From positions 4,149,384 to 4,213,383 of the forward strand of contig OX459106.1 in the NCBI GenBank assembly GCA_949775045.1: a stretch of 64,000 nucleotides of DNA. The letters are read 5' to 3'. The DNA is from Metridium senile. Taxonomy: Eukaryota; Cnidaria; Anthozoa; Actiniaria; Metridiidae. The notes below the pieces were generated by a model. The model was not told the origin of the DNA. It did no database searches and saw nothing but the letters and a program-made list of their open reading frames with translations. A program made the translations under genes and the position numbers. Positions 22,389 to 32,800 of the stretch are shown piece by piece (position 1 is the stretch's first letter; each line of letters starts with the position of its first letter).

Positions 22389-23819
22389 CCCTTCAAAACT
22401 GGTGCATACATGCAGCAGGCATGCAGCATGCATGCTGCATGTCTCATGCATGCTGCATGTATGCCACATGCATGCAATTTGGCCCCTTTTGCCAATTTGC
22501 AGGCACTTGCATGCATGAATCTTGCAGGCAGTGCCAATGCATGCATGCAGGATTACAACTTACATGCATACAGAAACTAAACAACTAAAATGACAAACTA
22601 GAAAATATTATTCAAACATACAAATTTTAATTTATAAGACTTTTAATATTTGTATTACAGACTTTATAATTACTATCATTGGAGCATTTGAAAATCCAGC
22701 AAATTTGATTTGTTGAAAAATAGCAATAAATAAACTTGAAATTGTACAAATTTGTAATAAATATTAATTAATGTTTTCAATAAATATGTCTAAGTATGCA
22801 CAAAACACACCTTTTAGAACCACTAATACTTTAATACAAGCTTTATTAATGGTTGATGTGCTTGCTAAAGTCATTGATCAGTTTTATTGTACAAACTTAC
22901 TTAATTTTCCTCATCTTGATAATATTTGCAAGGCATTTGAAGTAGTCATTTCAATCCTCATCAGTTTCTGCTGGTTGTGTGGTGTTGTGTAGCATCAAAC
23001 GTTTTTCTTTATAAATCAAACAAAATAGCACTAGATATTCACAGAAAGTGTTGCCTAAATTCTTTTTCTAAGAGTGTTCACATTTTTTTCAATAAAAGGA
23101 GGACAAAACCGTTGTTTTTTCTCTTGAAAAAAAGTGAAAATCCAGTCTCTCATCCAACACCAAACTTGTTAATGACTGAATGAAAGCTACCACCTTTTTT
23201 ATTGACCAATCAGAGACTATTTTCAAATCATGTGATGAAAAATTCCACAGGGACCCCAAGAGCATCATATTACTGTTTAAAAAATAAATAAAGTGAAAAA
23301 AAAGGGAATATTTTAGAAGATTATTCAAATAAAAAAGTTTATGACAGACTTCTAGATTTCAGTGTAATCTAAATTGTATGAAATATAATGGCCATATAAT
23401 TATGAGAAATAAATGCCTATTTATATATATAATAGTTATATGATATTATGCCCACAAATATTCTGGATATCATTCTCTTTAATTTGCCCACATTTACTGT
23501 AATACTATTCACTAAGTTTACTAAATAAAAATAAAAATAACCACAATAAAAATAAAAACATTGCATGCATGTATCATAGTGCATGCATGCTGTATACATT
23601 GCATGCCTGCGTTATATATAAGTGCATTCATGCAGCATGCATGCAGCTATAAATTGTATGCATGCAGCATGACTATTTGCATGCATGCATCATGCATTGC
23701 ATGAATAGTGCATGCATGCAAAGATTGATGCAGAAAGCATGCAACCCATTCTGCATGCCTGTTTGCATGTATGCGAACGCCCATGCAAGCATGCCGCATG
23801 CATGCAGTGTTTAGAAGGG
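22389..23819. mobile_element. Element with GCATGC-rich subterminal ends
   Basis: The ends are CCCTTCAAAAC and the mirror of CCCTTCTAAACAC. Each is followed by 150-250 bp packed with GCATGC and TGCATGCA motifs (22408-22560 and 23565-23810). The 0.9-kb middle is AT-rich with no recognisable transposase. Subterminal motif clusters are characteristic of hAT- and other DDE-type elements. No clean target duplication was found. Confidence 0.6.
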
Positions 23820-24181
23820 AAAGATAAGCAACCTTGGCTCAATGTAATTGTCAAGTGAGATTATTTCTGTTAATGGGAATAGAGACTGCTATTTTGTGTT
23901 TTCAGCAATAAGCAATTATATCAGCTACATGTAGGCTTTAAAAATGATTTCAATATAGAACTATAATGTATTTATGCAAAATAACCCTTTCTCATGAGCA
24001 TCCTTATATTCAAATTTTTGTGTCAACATAATTGTACAAAAATTGCATTTCAAACTTCGAAATGTCATTGGGATTACAAGAAAAATAAGTTTATTAGTCA
24101 AAAAATATACATTAGTCACCTATCGGAGATGAAAATAGTTGTAAAAAATCAAAAGGTATCTTCAGAAGTGAGGTACATGTA

Positions 24182-24720
24182 AACTACACTTATCTAATGA
24201 AATCAAGGTAGGTCATCAGTCTTGTCTGCGACGGTAATCTTTCCTTTTCGCACTAAACCGTCTTGGCTGGGGTAGGTATCTTCTACTCGACAGAGTCGCT
24301 AACAGTTGCAGGTAAATCATCAGTCCTTGAGCAGCATGGTGTCACCTTTCATGATGTTCCTCTTTGGACTTGTCCACTTTTGGCGAAGTTGTAGTGACTG
24401 CAAGAACTCCTTTTTCCAGCGATGCCAAAACTCGTCAGCTAGGTGTTGTACTTGACGCCAGCGCTTTCTGGAGTAGAGATGGTTACTTACAAAGTTACCA
24501 GGTGGTGGTAGGACGGCATGACTCTTCTGGGTGAGCAGGTGGTTGGGAGTCAGAGGCGTATTGTCCGAGGAGCTCGCACCCTCTGCAGTCAGCGGACAGC
24601 GGTTTAAGCCTCGACCATCAACGTTCGTAGCGATTCGTCATCTGGTTATGTACCTTGTTTCATCAGTAAGGCTTCATGACGTTGTGAACCGATCTTATTT
24701 GCCGTTCCACAAACGCTTCC
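24182..24720 (-). pseudogene. Older BEL/Pao pol, 3' part (integrase end and DUF5641 region)
   Basis: Minus-strand frames read VERQIRSVHNVM (the integrase E-motif region, frameshifted), SDSQPPAHPEE-type sequence with a shift to TPNHLLTQKSHAVLPPPGNF, then RKRWRQVQHLADEFWHRWKK and KGDTMLLKD. These are hallmarks of the BEL/Pao integrase C-terminus and DUF5641. Several shifts and stops are present. It is the downstream half of the copy whose upstream half lies at 30811-32043; the young element sits between them. Confidence 0.75.
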
Positions 24721-24821
24721 TGTAAAAAACGACTAAGTACTACAACGATTTACGGCTAACACACGTTTATTTCTTTTGCACATGCGCAACCTGGTTGGTG
24801 CGCTGTACAACATATTTTACA
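24721..24821 (-). repeat. 3' LTR of the young BEL/Pao element (101 bp)
   Basis: On the element's strand it starts TGTAAAATATGTTGTACAGC and ends TTTTTTACA. It is identical at all 101 positions to 30710-30810. It contains an AATAAA signal and a TGCGCATGTGCA near-palindrome. A purine-rich ACCGGGGAG directly precedes it and can serve as the polypurine tract. Confidence 0.95.
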
Positions 24822-24961
24822 CTCCCCGGTTGATTCCGCTAGTGGAATCAACATCATAATCAGATATCAACAGTATAATCTAATATAACAATATTAACGT
24901 TCAATGGTCCATATGATTAAAATGTTCAATGTTCCATATGATCAATTGTATGATTGAGTGT

Positions 24962-27900
24962 TCATTTGTTTTCTCTTCTTCTCATTTCACCAAGGACAGC
25001 GGCCTTTCGTAGACTCTTCGTAGTAACTGGTTCGTTCTCTTTAGATTTGCAAGGTTTCCTCTTTGATGAATTATTTAGAGTTTCCTCATCTAGATTAGCC
25101 TTTACCTCTGTTTGAACTAACGCTTGTAATGGTCGTTTGAGTGTTGTTGGCTTTGCTTTAGTCGATGAGTTGAGAACACGAATTTCTGCTGCACGTACCT
25201 TGCCATCCTTTCCAGGTAAGAGATTTTTGACCACTGCTAGTTTCCAGAAACATCGGGCTGTACCTTCCTTTTTTAGAATCACGATATCTCCAACAGCAAT
25301 TTCTTTGTTGTTGCGTTTGTTATATACCTTTGCATTTTCTCGGAGGCTTGTTAAGTATTCACGTTTCCACTGAGTAGTAAAATGTTGCAAAACTTGCTTA
25401 TGGTATCTTGCTCTTCTTGTCAGACTTTGATTGGTGCTTGTGATATCAAAATGTTCTCCACTTGGCAAAGGTGTAATCCTGCGGCCATAAATGAGAGGAG
25501 ATGGTGACAATGTATAGGAGATTCCCTCTGTATCGTCATAGATGTATGTCAGCGGTCTGGAGTTTACAATTCCCTCAGCTTCAATAAGTATTGTGCGTAA
25601 TTCTTCAAATGTCAGTTGGGCTCTTCCTACAGCTCGTTTAATACAGTCCTTTGTCACTCCAATGAGCCTCTCCCAAAAGCCACCCCACCAAGGGGCTTTC
25701 TCCACGATGAAGTCCCATCTGACTTCTTTCTTCGAAAGGTAACTCTGGACAACTTGAGAGCGTGCAATCTTTTGAATTATCTTCTGACTTGCTTTAAAGT
25801 TTTTCGCATTGTCTGAAAGCATTCTGTATGGCAGTCCTCTACGACTGGAAAATCTTCTAAATGCGAACAAAAATGAATCGGCTGAACAGTCCGGAACTAG
25901 TTCAAGATGAACTGCTCGTGTAGCAGCACATGTAAAAAGTGCAACGTAAACTTTACTGCATGTATTATCTTCCTGTTTTAAGTTTATGTCCTTAACATAC
26001 AGTGGACCTGCATAATCAACTCCAGTATTTGAAAACGGTGGTCCATCATCAACTCTCATCTCCGGTAGACTGGGCGGGTTTTCCATTGCAAATGGTTTTC
26101 CTGAGTATCTGGTACAAATGATGCAGTGCTTTATAAAGTCCTTAACAAGAGCTCTTCCTCGTGGGACCCAATACTTCTCTCGAAGGGTTGTTAAAGTGAC
26201 TCTAAGTCCACTGTGATTTACTTGGTGATGAACTTCATTGACAACAAGCTTTGTGAAGAAATGTTTGTTTGGTAACAGGATTGGATTGTTTGTTGCAGGT
26301 GAAACACTTGAATTGTCTAATCGTCCTTTACATCTGAGGACACCTAATTCATCTATGAATAGATTAAATTGTCGCACGAGTGGGACAGATGAGGCAGAGG
26401 CGTCACTCACCTTGTCCAATGCTTCTATTTCTTTGCTGAACGAGTCTAACTGTATCGACAACACCCACTGCAGCTCAGCTTGCTGTATTTCGTCAGCTGT
26501 AGGTATAATTTGAACTTTGTTGGATTCTTGCAATTTGTCTTTCCTTCTTTTCTTCGAGTTGTTGATAAATCTTAGAACATAAGCTGTTATTCTCAACAAG
26601 CGGCTAAGGTTGTTGTAATTCTGACAGGTCATTACTTTGTCAACACGTTGAACAACATTGATATTAGAAGACACTCCCCGGGTGTTAGTGAAGATATGAG
26701 TAGTAGGTACTGGAACCTTCACAGTTTCTTTTGTAGCATGTAGGTCATCCTCGACTGAACTGGTGCTAGTGACAGGCCACATCTCTTCCGGTTGTTGAAG
26801 AAACTGAGGGCCATTCCACCACAGTGAACTGTAGATAAGTTGATAAGACGGGATTCCTCGTGAAGGGAGATCTGCAGGATTTAGTTGTCCAGCGCAGTGT
26901 CGCCATGATGCAGCTGAAGTGAGTTTGTGGATTTCATCTACTCTATGTTGAACGTATTGTTTCCAGTGTTTCTGGTTACGAACCCAACATAAGACGGTCG
27001 TTGAGTCAGTCCAGTAATAAATGTCATTGACATTAAGTCTTCCCTTTAATGCAGATTGAACAGAGTTCATCAACCGAGATAGCAATAAGGCTCCCAAGAG
27101 CTCTAAACGCGGTATACTTTGTTGCTTTAACGGTGCTACTCGTGATCTTGAGCACAACAGAGTAATCTTTACGTGGTCATCATACACGACTCTTAAGTAA
27201 ACAAGTGCTGCGTAGGCTTTGACGCTAGCGTCACAAAATCCGTGAAATTCAATGTGTCTGCACTGGCTCTGTGCAGGAAAATAACATCTGGGTACACGAA
27301 GGTTATTAAGTTCTTTAAGTCCATTGATGAGTGTCTGCCATTTCGATTTAAGTTCTTCTGACAGATCTTCGTCCCAACTCAGCTTATCAATGCACAGAAT
27401 CTGGAAAAGTATCTTGAGGGTGATAGTAAATGGCGTTATGAGTCCCAAAGGGTCAAATATGCGTGCAGATAGCTGTAGGAAGGAACGTTTGGTAGGTTTC
27501 AATGATTGGGCATAGTTAATTAAGTCTGTAAAGTCATAAAGAAACATATCGGTTTGTGTGTCCCAGTGGACACCTAACACTTTAACAACATTGTCATTGC
27601 TAGCAACAATTGAATTCAAGGTACTCTTGGTATATGATTGGTCATCTTCTGAAACTTTATGTTCAGATTTGGTGCTGTCAACATTGTTTTGTTCAGTATT
27701 AAGAGAATGTTCATTTTCCATAATGTGTTGTCGTAGCTCTGATGAATTCGTAACCCATTTCCTGAGGTTGAATCCTCCTTCTTTCATGATTCTTTTTGAC
27801 GTATTATATGTATTAATTGCTTCAGTCACAGTTTCAGCTCCTGTTGTTAGATCGTCGACGTACAAATCTTCTTTCAGAGTCTTCGCAGTCTCAGAATCAA

Positions 27901-30664
27901 TATCATTGTAGTTTGACAGATGATGTAATATCGTAGCTCCTAATATGGCAGGGCTTGGTTTTAACCCGAAGACAAGTCTACAAAATCGGTATTCCACAAT
28001 CTTTGGTTCTTCGTCATGTACATTTACAAACCATAAGAATCTTAAGGCATCGCGATCTGACGGGTCAATTTCAACCATTAAAAAAGCCTTTTCAATATCT
28101 GCTGCCATGGCGATAGGGCGTTGTCTAAATCGTAGTAAAATGTCGAAAAGAAGTGGCATCAGATTAGGACCTTGTTCTAAACAGCTATTGATAGAGGCTA
28201 CATCTTCGTTTAAGTGTGCTGAACCGTCATATACAATTCTTAATTTTGTAGTACTTCTGTCTTCTCTTATGACTGCGTGATGTGGCATATAGTGAATGTT
28301 TGTAGTTTGTTCCTTATTGGTTCTTTCAACTTGCTCAATGATTCCTGATTTCAGTTGTTCTCGTATTATTGAGTCGTACTCTGTTGCTACATGTAGTTCT
28401 GAATGTTTCTTAAGTCGTTTATGCAGGCTCAAGAGCCTGTTACGGCACAAGTCATAATGATCAGGGAGTTGACTACAGTCTGGTTTCCATGGTAACTTCA
28501 CAGAATACCTTGTCCCATCGTGTTTTATCTCTAGAAAATCTTCATTCGATGGTACATCAGAATTGTCATCCATGTTGTCGTAAATTCCTATGGTTTCAGT
28601 TTGCCAAAATGTTTTCAATTGATTAGTCAGGTCATCATCTGGGGCATCTGTTGACATGTCTATGATTAAATTGGTTACTGTGTTGATACATCTACTCTCA
28701 GGTTTGCGGTTCTCAGCTACTCCAGACAGTATCCATCCTAACTCACTTTCAACTGCTACTGGCCCACTTTCTCCTTTGATGACATTACCGTTGATAAAAT
28801 GCCAATAATGATCAGATCCTATCAGGACGTCAATGGGCTTGTGATTGTGACTAGGATTATCTGCTAATTCTAGGTTCTGTAGATGTGGGTACTGTTGTAT
28901 TTCCACAGACATGGGTAATTTCGAACAAATGGTTGGGAATGTTAGTGCGTTTACAGATATCTCTCTTCCTGATGTCTTGCTTAATGATAGTTTAACAAGG
29001 TCGCATTTTTGTCGTCGATATGAATTATCTCCAAATGTGTTGAGATTCAATGTTTCAGTCCTTGTAGGTTTAAGATTCAGTTTGTCTTTCAGTTCTTGTG
29101 TAATATATGAACGCTGACTACCACTATCGAATAATACTTTCACTTCAACGGGTTCAACTTCAGAATCAGATCTTGCATATGCTATGGCGGTTTGAAGTAA
29201 AACACAATTAGATTCAGCTGAGACATTGTAGTTAACAGTTCCTGTAAATGAACTTTGTTGTTGTGTCACCGTCCCTCCTCTCGCCCCTTCACCGGATTGA
29301 GAGAAGTTATAAGTTGACCCTGTTGTACCGGTGTTAGCTCTATTGAGCGACAAATAATTCTCTTGGTTACAAACGGATTGATGATGTCTACCACGACACT
29401 TCCGACAATTTGTAGTACGAGTGCAGGCATTGGCTCGATGGCCTACTTTCAAACAAACAAAACAACGACGATCCTTAATGAGAATTTCTTTACGCTTGCT
29501 GACGTTGTTTACTGTTTCACACGATGCTGAGTAATGTTGTTGACCACAAAATGCACATTTGACAGACATCTTGTTATTTGTATCAGCCTTTGTGAAGAAT
29601 GACGATGTTGTTGAGTATGATGGTTGTTGACGAGGTGTTGTGTTAAATGGTTTCCTTTCACTTGATAATCTACGATAATTATTTTCAGAACCTTCGTTGA
29701 TTTTAACTTTCACGCTGACTTCTCGTGCTTCAACTTCAGACTTCAATAATTCCAAAATTTCGTTGATTTGCCAGACATCCTTTTCAGTTTTACGAGTAAT
29801 GATTAAACGAATTTCGGCGGGTAATTTTGACATGATTATAGGTATTAACAAGCTTCCATATTGATACGAATCGACTCCAAGTGCCTGTAATCCTCTTACG
29901 TGAATATTGAGTTGATCAAAGATGAATCTGAGCTGTGTAACTTTCTCGACTGATTGACATTCGGGTATTTTCAAAATTTCCTCCATGTGTGCTGTAATAA
30001 CAAGTTGTGGTCGTCCGTATCGATCCTTCAAAATCGTGACTGCAGATTCATAATTCGCAGAAGTAAGCGGTAAACCTTGAACAGCTCGTAAAGCTTCTCC
30101 TTCTAGCAAAGATTTTAAGTAATTGAACTTATCAATCTCAGAAATTTCGATGTTGTTGTGCACCGACGACTCGAACGAATCCCAGAACGAACTCCATCTT
30201 GTGACTTCGCCTTTAAAATGAGGTAATTGTAGCTTTGGTAATTTTGCTTTCGCTCCAGAAGAACTTGAATTGAGGCTGGACTCAGAATGCTCAAATGAAA
30301 AATTAAATAAACCTTGGTTGCCAGCTTTCCTTCGAGGTGACGGGGTTTCGCAATCACGAGTGATCAGACGGGACATGCGAAGTGTCACGTCTGATATCCT
30401 TGTATTGATTTCTGACGATTTTTCGACTTCTCTTTCGATATCTGCTAAACTTGCTAATTGTAGTACGTCTTGATCCAATCTCTCGAGTAATTTTCGTTTG
30501 CCATCCAGCTCTAAACTTAACGTTTCCAGACGATGTAAATCCGTGTCACCGATACGACCTTTCGATAGAATTAACTCCGCTTCATTGACGAATTTTGTGA
30601 CTACTCCACGATTTGATCCACGAATATGTACGAGTCTTGCTAAATCACTTGATTTTTCTGCCAT
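24962..30664 (-). CDS. BEL/Pao Gag-Pol polyprotein (1,900 aa)
   Basis: The ATG at 30664 lies 28 bp after the primer-binding site. Domains in order: a helical Gag start; DUF1759 (about 140-290, KLPKLQLPHFKGEVTRWSSF); three zinc knuckles at C370-C382, C401-C414 and C420-C432; an aspartic protease with D513-S-G (DUF1758); reverse transcriptase with YVDD at 935-938; the A17/RNase H region (FCDAS, D1145; WTDSTTVLCW); the integrase HHCC zinc site from about 1477; integrase core D1550, D1618 and E1665 (GVDYAG, LSDNAKNF, FWERLIG); and a C-terminal DUF5641 region (REYLTSLRENAKVYNKRNNK). It lacks an envelope gene. The length and order are normal for the family. All catalytic residues listed are present, so it is probably functional. 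Confidence 0.95.
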   Translation of the reverse strand: MAEKSSDLARLVHIRGSNRGVVTKFVNEAELILSKGRIGDTDLHRLETLSLELDGKRKLLERLDQDVLQLASLADIEREVEKSSEINTRISDVTLRMSRLITRDCETPSPRRKAGNQGLFNFSFEHSESSLNSSSSGAKAKLPKLQLPHFKGEVTRWSSFWDSFESSVHNNIEISEIDKFNYLKSLLEGEALRAVQGLPLTSANYESAVTILKDRYGRPQLVITAHMEEILKIPECQSVEKVTQLRFIFDQLNIHVRGLQALGVDSYQYGSLLIPIIMSKLPAEIRLIITRKTEKDVWQINEILELLKSEVEAREVSVKVKINEGSENNYRRLSSERKPFNTTPRQQPSYSTTSSFFTKADTNNKMSVKCAFCGQQHYSASCETVNNVSKRKEILIKDRRCFVCLKVGHRANACTRTTNCRKCRGRHHQSVCNQENYLSLNRANTGTTGSTYNFSQSGEGARGGTVTQQQSSFTGTVNYNVSAESNCVLLQTAIAYARSDSEVEPVEVKVLFDSGSQRSYITQELKDKLNLKPTRTETLNLNTFGDNSYRRQKCDLVKLSLSKTSGREISVNALTFPTICSKLPMSVEIQQYPHLQNLELADNPSHNHKPIDVLIGSDHYWHFINGNVIKGESGPVAVESELGWILSGVAENRKPESRCINTVTNLIIDMSTDAPDDDLTNQLKTFWQTETIGIYDNMDDNSDVPSNEDFLEIKHDGTRYSVKLPWKPDCSQLPDHYDLCRNRLLSLHKRLKKHSELHVATEYDSIIREQLKSGIIEQVERTNKEQTTNIHYMPHHAVIREDRSTTKLRIVYDGSAHLNEDVASINSCLEQGPNLMPLLFDILLRFRQRPIAMAADIEKAFLMVEIDPSDRDALRFLWFVNVHDEEPKIVEYRFCRLVFGLKPSPAILGATILHHLSNYNDIDSETAKTLKEDLYVDDLTTGAETVTEAINTYNTSKRIMKEGGFNLRKWVTNSSELRQHIMENEHSLNTEQNNVDSTKSEHKVSEDDQSYTKSTLNSIVASNDNVVKVLGVHWDTQTDMFLYDFTDLINYAQSLKPTKRSFLQLSARIFDPLGLITPFTITLKILFQILCIDKLSWDEDLSEELKSKWQTLINGLKELNNLRVPRCYFPAQSQCRHIEFHGFCDASVKAYAALVYLRVVYDDHVKITLLCSRSRVAPLKQQSIPRLELLGALLLSRLMNSVQSALKGRLNVNDIYYWTDSTTVLCWVRNQKHWKQYVQHRVDEIHKLTSAASWRHCAGQLNPADLPSRGIPSYQLIYSSLWWNGPQFLQQPEEMWPVTSTSSVEDDLHATKETVKVPVPTTHIFTNTRGVSSNINVVQRVDKVMTCQNYNNLSRLLRITAYVLRFINNSKKRRKDKLQESNKVQIIPTADEIQQAELQWVLSIQLDSFSKEIEALDKVSDASASSVPLVRQFNLFIDELGVLRCKGRLDNSSVSPATNNPILLPNKHFFTKLVVNEVHHQVNHSGLRVTLTTLREKYWVPRGRALVKDFIKHCIICTRYSGKPFAMENPPSLPEMRVDDGPPFSNTGVDYAGPLYVKDINLKQEDNTCSKVYVALFTCAATRAVHLELVPDCSADSFLFAFRRFSSRRGLPYRMLSDNAKNFKASQKIIQKIARSQVVQSYLSKKEVRWDFIVEKAPWWGGFWERLIGVTKDCIKRAVGRAQLTFEELRTILIEAEGIVNSRPLTYIYDDTEGISYTLSPSPLIYGRRITPLPSGEHFDITSTNQSLTRRARYHKQVLQHFTTQWKREYLTSLRENAKVYNKRNNKEIAVGDIVILKKEGTARCFWKLAVVKNLLPGKDGKVRAAEIRVLNSSTKAKPTTLKRPLQALVQTEVKANLDEETLNNSSKRKPCKSKENEPVTTKSLRKAAVLGEMRRRENK

Positions 30665-30691
30665 ATTTACGTTAAATTTGGGTTAATTCCA

Positions 30692-30709
30692 GCCCCACGT
30701 TGGGCGCCA
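30692..30709 (-). other. Primer-binding site, tRNA-Lys type
   Basis: Directly next to the 5' LTR, the element strand reads TGGCGCCCAACGTGGGGC. This 18-nt sequence is the one long known for retroelements primed by tRNA-Lys1,2, as in visna and Mason-Pfizer viruses. Spacing from the LTR is zero. Confidence 0.9.
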
Positions 30710-30810
30710 TGTAAAAAACGACTAAGTACTACAACGATTTACGGCTAACACACGTTTATTTCTTTTGCACATGCGCAACCTGGTTGGTGCGCTGTACAAC
30801 ATATTTTACA
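30710..30810 (-). repeat. 5' LTR of the young BEL/Pao element (101 bp)
   Basis: It is identical to 24721-24821. It is flanked outside by the CTTCC duplication and inside by the primer-binding site. Confidence 0.95.
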
Positions 30811-32043
30811 CTTCCCAAGTGGCTTGCATGTGGAACGTTGGTTTTGAAAACCACCCAGTCGCAGTTGTCTTTGAGGAGCTCCTTGCGTACTTTGTCCTGA
30901 TCCATTTCGGTAAGTGCCTTTTGTAGTTTGTTCTTTGCTCCTATGAAGTTGGTGCCTCTGTCAGAACAGAGTTGTCTCACTGGTCCGAGACTTCCAATGA
31001 AGTGACGGTAGGCATTAAGGAATGAGTCAGTATGTAGGCTGTTTGCTACTTCTATATGTACTGCTCTTGACGTCATGCAAGTGAAGAGTGGACCATACCG
31101 TTTGAGTTGATGGGGTCTTTCTTGGATGGTCCATGGACCAAAGTAGTCAATAGCAACGTAAGTAATGGTGGTGACGGTTCTAACCTGTCTTTGGGAAGAT
31201 CCTGCCATCTTTTGGGTTTGAGTGTCACTTCCTAATAGCTTGTGGCAAGTAACACAGTCAGCGATGTGCTTTGTTACTGCTGAGGATCCACCAATTATCC
31301 AGAACCCGGAAGTCTTGATCTCACTTTTTGTCAAACCACGTCCCTGATGTCAGCTAGTCGTAGTCTTCCACCAACCCTTAGTAGGCCGTTCTCGTCTAGG
31401 AATGGATCTAATCGGTAGAGTGAGCTTGTCCTCTTCATAGTTGTGTTCCTCTCTTTCACGGCTGTTCTGTCACTTGTTGTGTTCTTTGTGGTAAGTGAGC
31501 TCAGAATCTTGACTTCCTCTTTGAAGCTTTCGCCTTGTACTTGCTTGATGATTTCTTGTTCAGCACATTACGGTGTTGTGGTTGGTATCGGGAACTTGGG
31601 CTTGGGTGCTTCCCTTTGCTGCTTGATCATTGTGAGGCTTCTTGAAACGTGCTTGAAGACATAAGCACGCGACTACTGCTCTTTTTTTCCAATCGGAAAA
31701 GTACATCAAACGTTGAAGGAAGGTGTCCTTTGACGTCTGTTGCGAAGACAGAAGCCTTCTTCACCTCTGGGTCGCCAGGGTTGATTGTGAACTCCTCTCT
31801 GCTGCTTTCTTCTGCTTTCTCTGGTTGCCATAGGAACTCTGGTCCCTTCCACCATCCGGGACTATTAATAATCTTGTGGGTAGATAAACCGCGAGATGCA
31901 TCGTCAGCGGGGTTGGCTTTGGTGCAAACGTAGTGCCATTGCTTTTGGGTTGTCTCTTCTCGTATCTGCTGTACACCATTGGATATGAAGACATGGAAGT
32001 GCCTGGACATGTTGGATATGTAGCCTAGAACTACCAAGGACAT
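30811..32043 (-). pseudogene. Older BEL/Pao pol, 5' part (RNase H to integrase core)
   Basis: The minus strand starts at the RNase H tail (GYISNMSRHFHVFISNGVQQ, NPADDASRGLS). It passes through LDPFLDENGLLRVGGRLRLA, then the integrase zinc site (HIADCVTCHKLL), the first aspartate (VAIDYFGPW) and the second (CSDRGTNFIGA), and stops at HASHLGS where the young element entered. Upstream reverse transcriptase and gag are missing beyond about 32045. Stops occur between 31330 and 31620. It continues at 24182-24720. Confidence 0.85.
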
Positions 32044-32049
32044 TTTTGG

Positions 32050-32364
32050 ACCATCAAAAAAACAAAAATTTTCAGTTAGTCAGCAACACCGCCATATTCC
32101 TTTCTTTTCGGAGTCTGTGAGATACAATTTTTTTTCAAATTTGAAAACTGTTTTCGATAGAAGAAATAATGTTCTTTAATTGGTATGTTTAAATGGTTTG
32201 AAAACTTTTATGCTTGTATTGATATGAATAGCAAAACATAACAATGATTTTCGCTATTTGACGATTGTTTTGGGATCAAAAAGTATCCCTCCCCCCTAAC
32301 TTTTGAACAAAAACTATTTTTCATCTCAAACCCTTGGATTCGTTGATAGGGCACCAAAACAAGT
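32050..32364. other. Spacer without a supported gene
   Basis: AT-rich sequence at the truncated edge of the older BEL copy. No coding region is seen. Confidence 0.4.
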
Positions 32365-32800
32365 CTACATGCTGAATTTGGGGCAAATCGGTGATCCTAC
32401 CTGGCCACGACTTCTTGATTTGGTCTGATTCTTACAGACTACCACTCTTAAGCGAGTGATGTGATATTGGAAGGTTTGGCTAACATCATTTGTTATCTTG
32501 GATGTGATTTTTTCTTGAAAACCGTCTGAAGTTATGTAATTGTCAACTGCCCTCGTGGTGATTGCCTCTATCATGCTATCCAGTGGGCTTGTTACCCATT
32601 TGTTTAGTTCGTCTTCAAACATCGGCCATAATTGATCAATAAAGGCTTCAGCAACCGGTTTATTCATCATTTCTTCATCGAAATCAATTTTTTTATGTAA
32701 AATACTCGTCTTTTGCTGGAGTTCCTCTGTTTTCCTTTTGCTTTATAGCGCCAAGAGGGGTGAACATATTTGTCAGATCTTTTTAGAGATTTAGCCATTA
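32365..32800 (-). pseudogene. Unidentified coding remnant with a homopolymer frameshift
   Basis: From about 32798 a basic stretch (MAKSLKRSDKYVHPSWRYKA) is joined, across a T-run at 32688-32694 that shifts the frame, to EEMMNKPVAEAFIDQLWPMF, DELNKWVTSPLDSMIEAITT and a helical tail. A basic N-terminus before a helical segment could suit a retroelement ORF1 or a small DNA-binding protein. No domain is recognised. Confidence 0.35.

Larger units (their letters stand above)
24721..30810 (-). mobile_element. Intact young BEL/Pao retrotransposon
   Basis: The 6,090-bp element has two identical 101-bp LTRs, a primer-binding site, a polypurine tract and one uninterrupted gag-pol frame. The 5-bp CTTCC occurs at 24716-24720 and again at 30811-30815, a target-site duplication of the size usual for BEL/Pao. 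Identical LTRs and an intact frame point to recent insertion. It interrupts the integrase region of an older BEL/Pao copy lying in the same orientation. Confidence 0.95.

Noticed and set aside
22408..23810. GCATGC clusters as a CRISPR-like array
   Set aside because: Spacing is irregular, motifs overlap and there are no unique spacers. The sequence is eukaryotic.
25137..30686. Several plus-strand frames of 60-117 codons
   Set aside because: They are antisense shadows of the intact BEL/Pao polyprotein.
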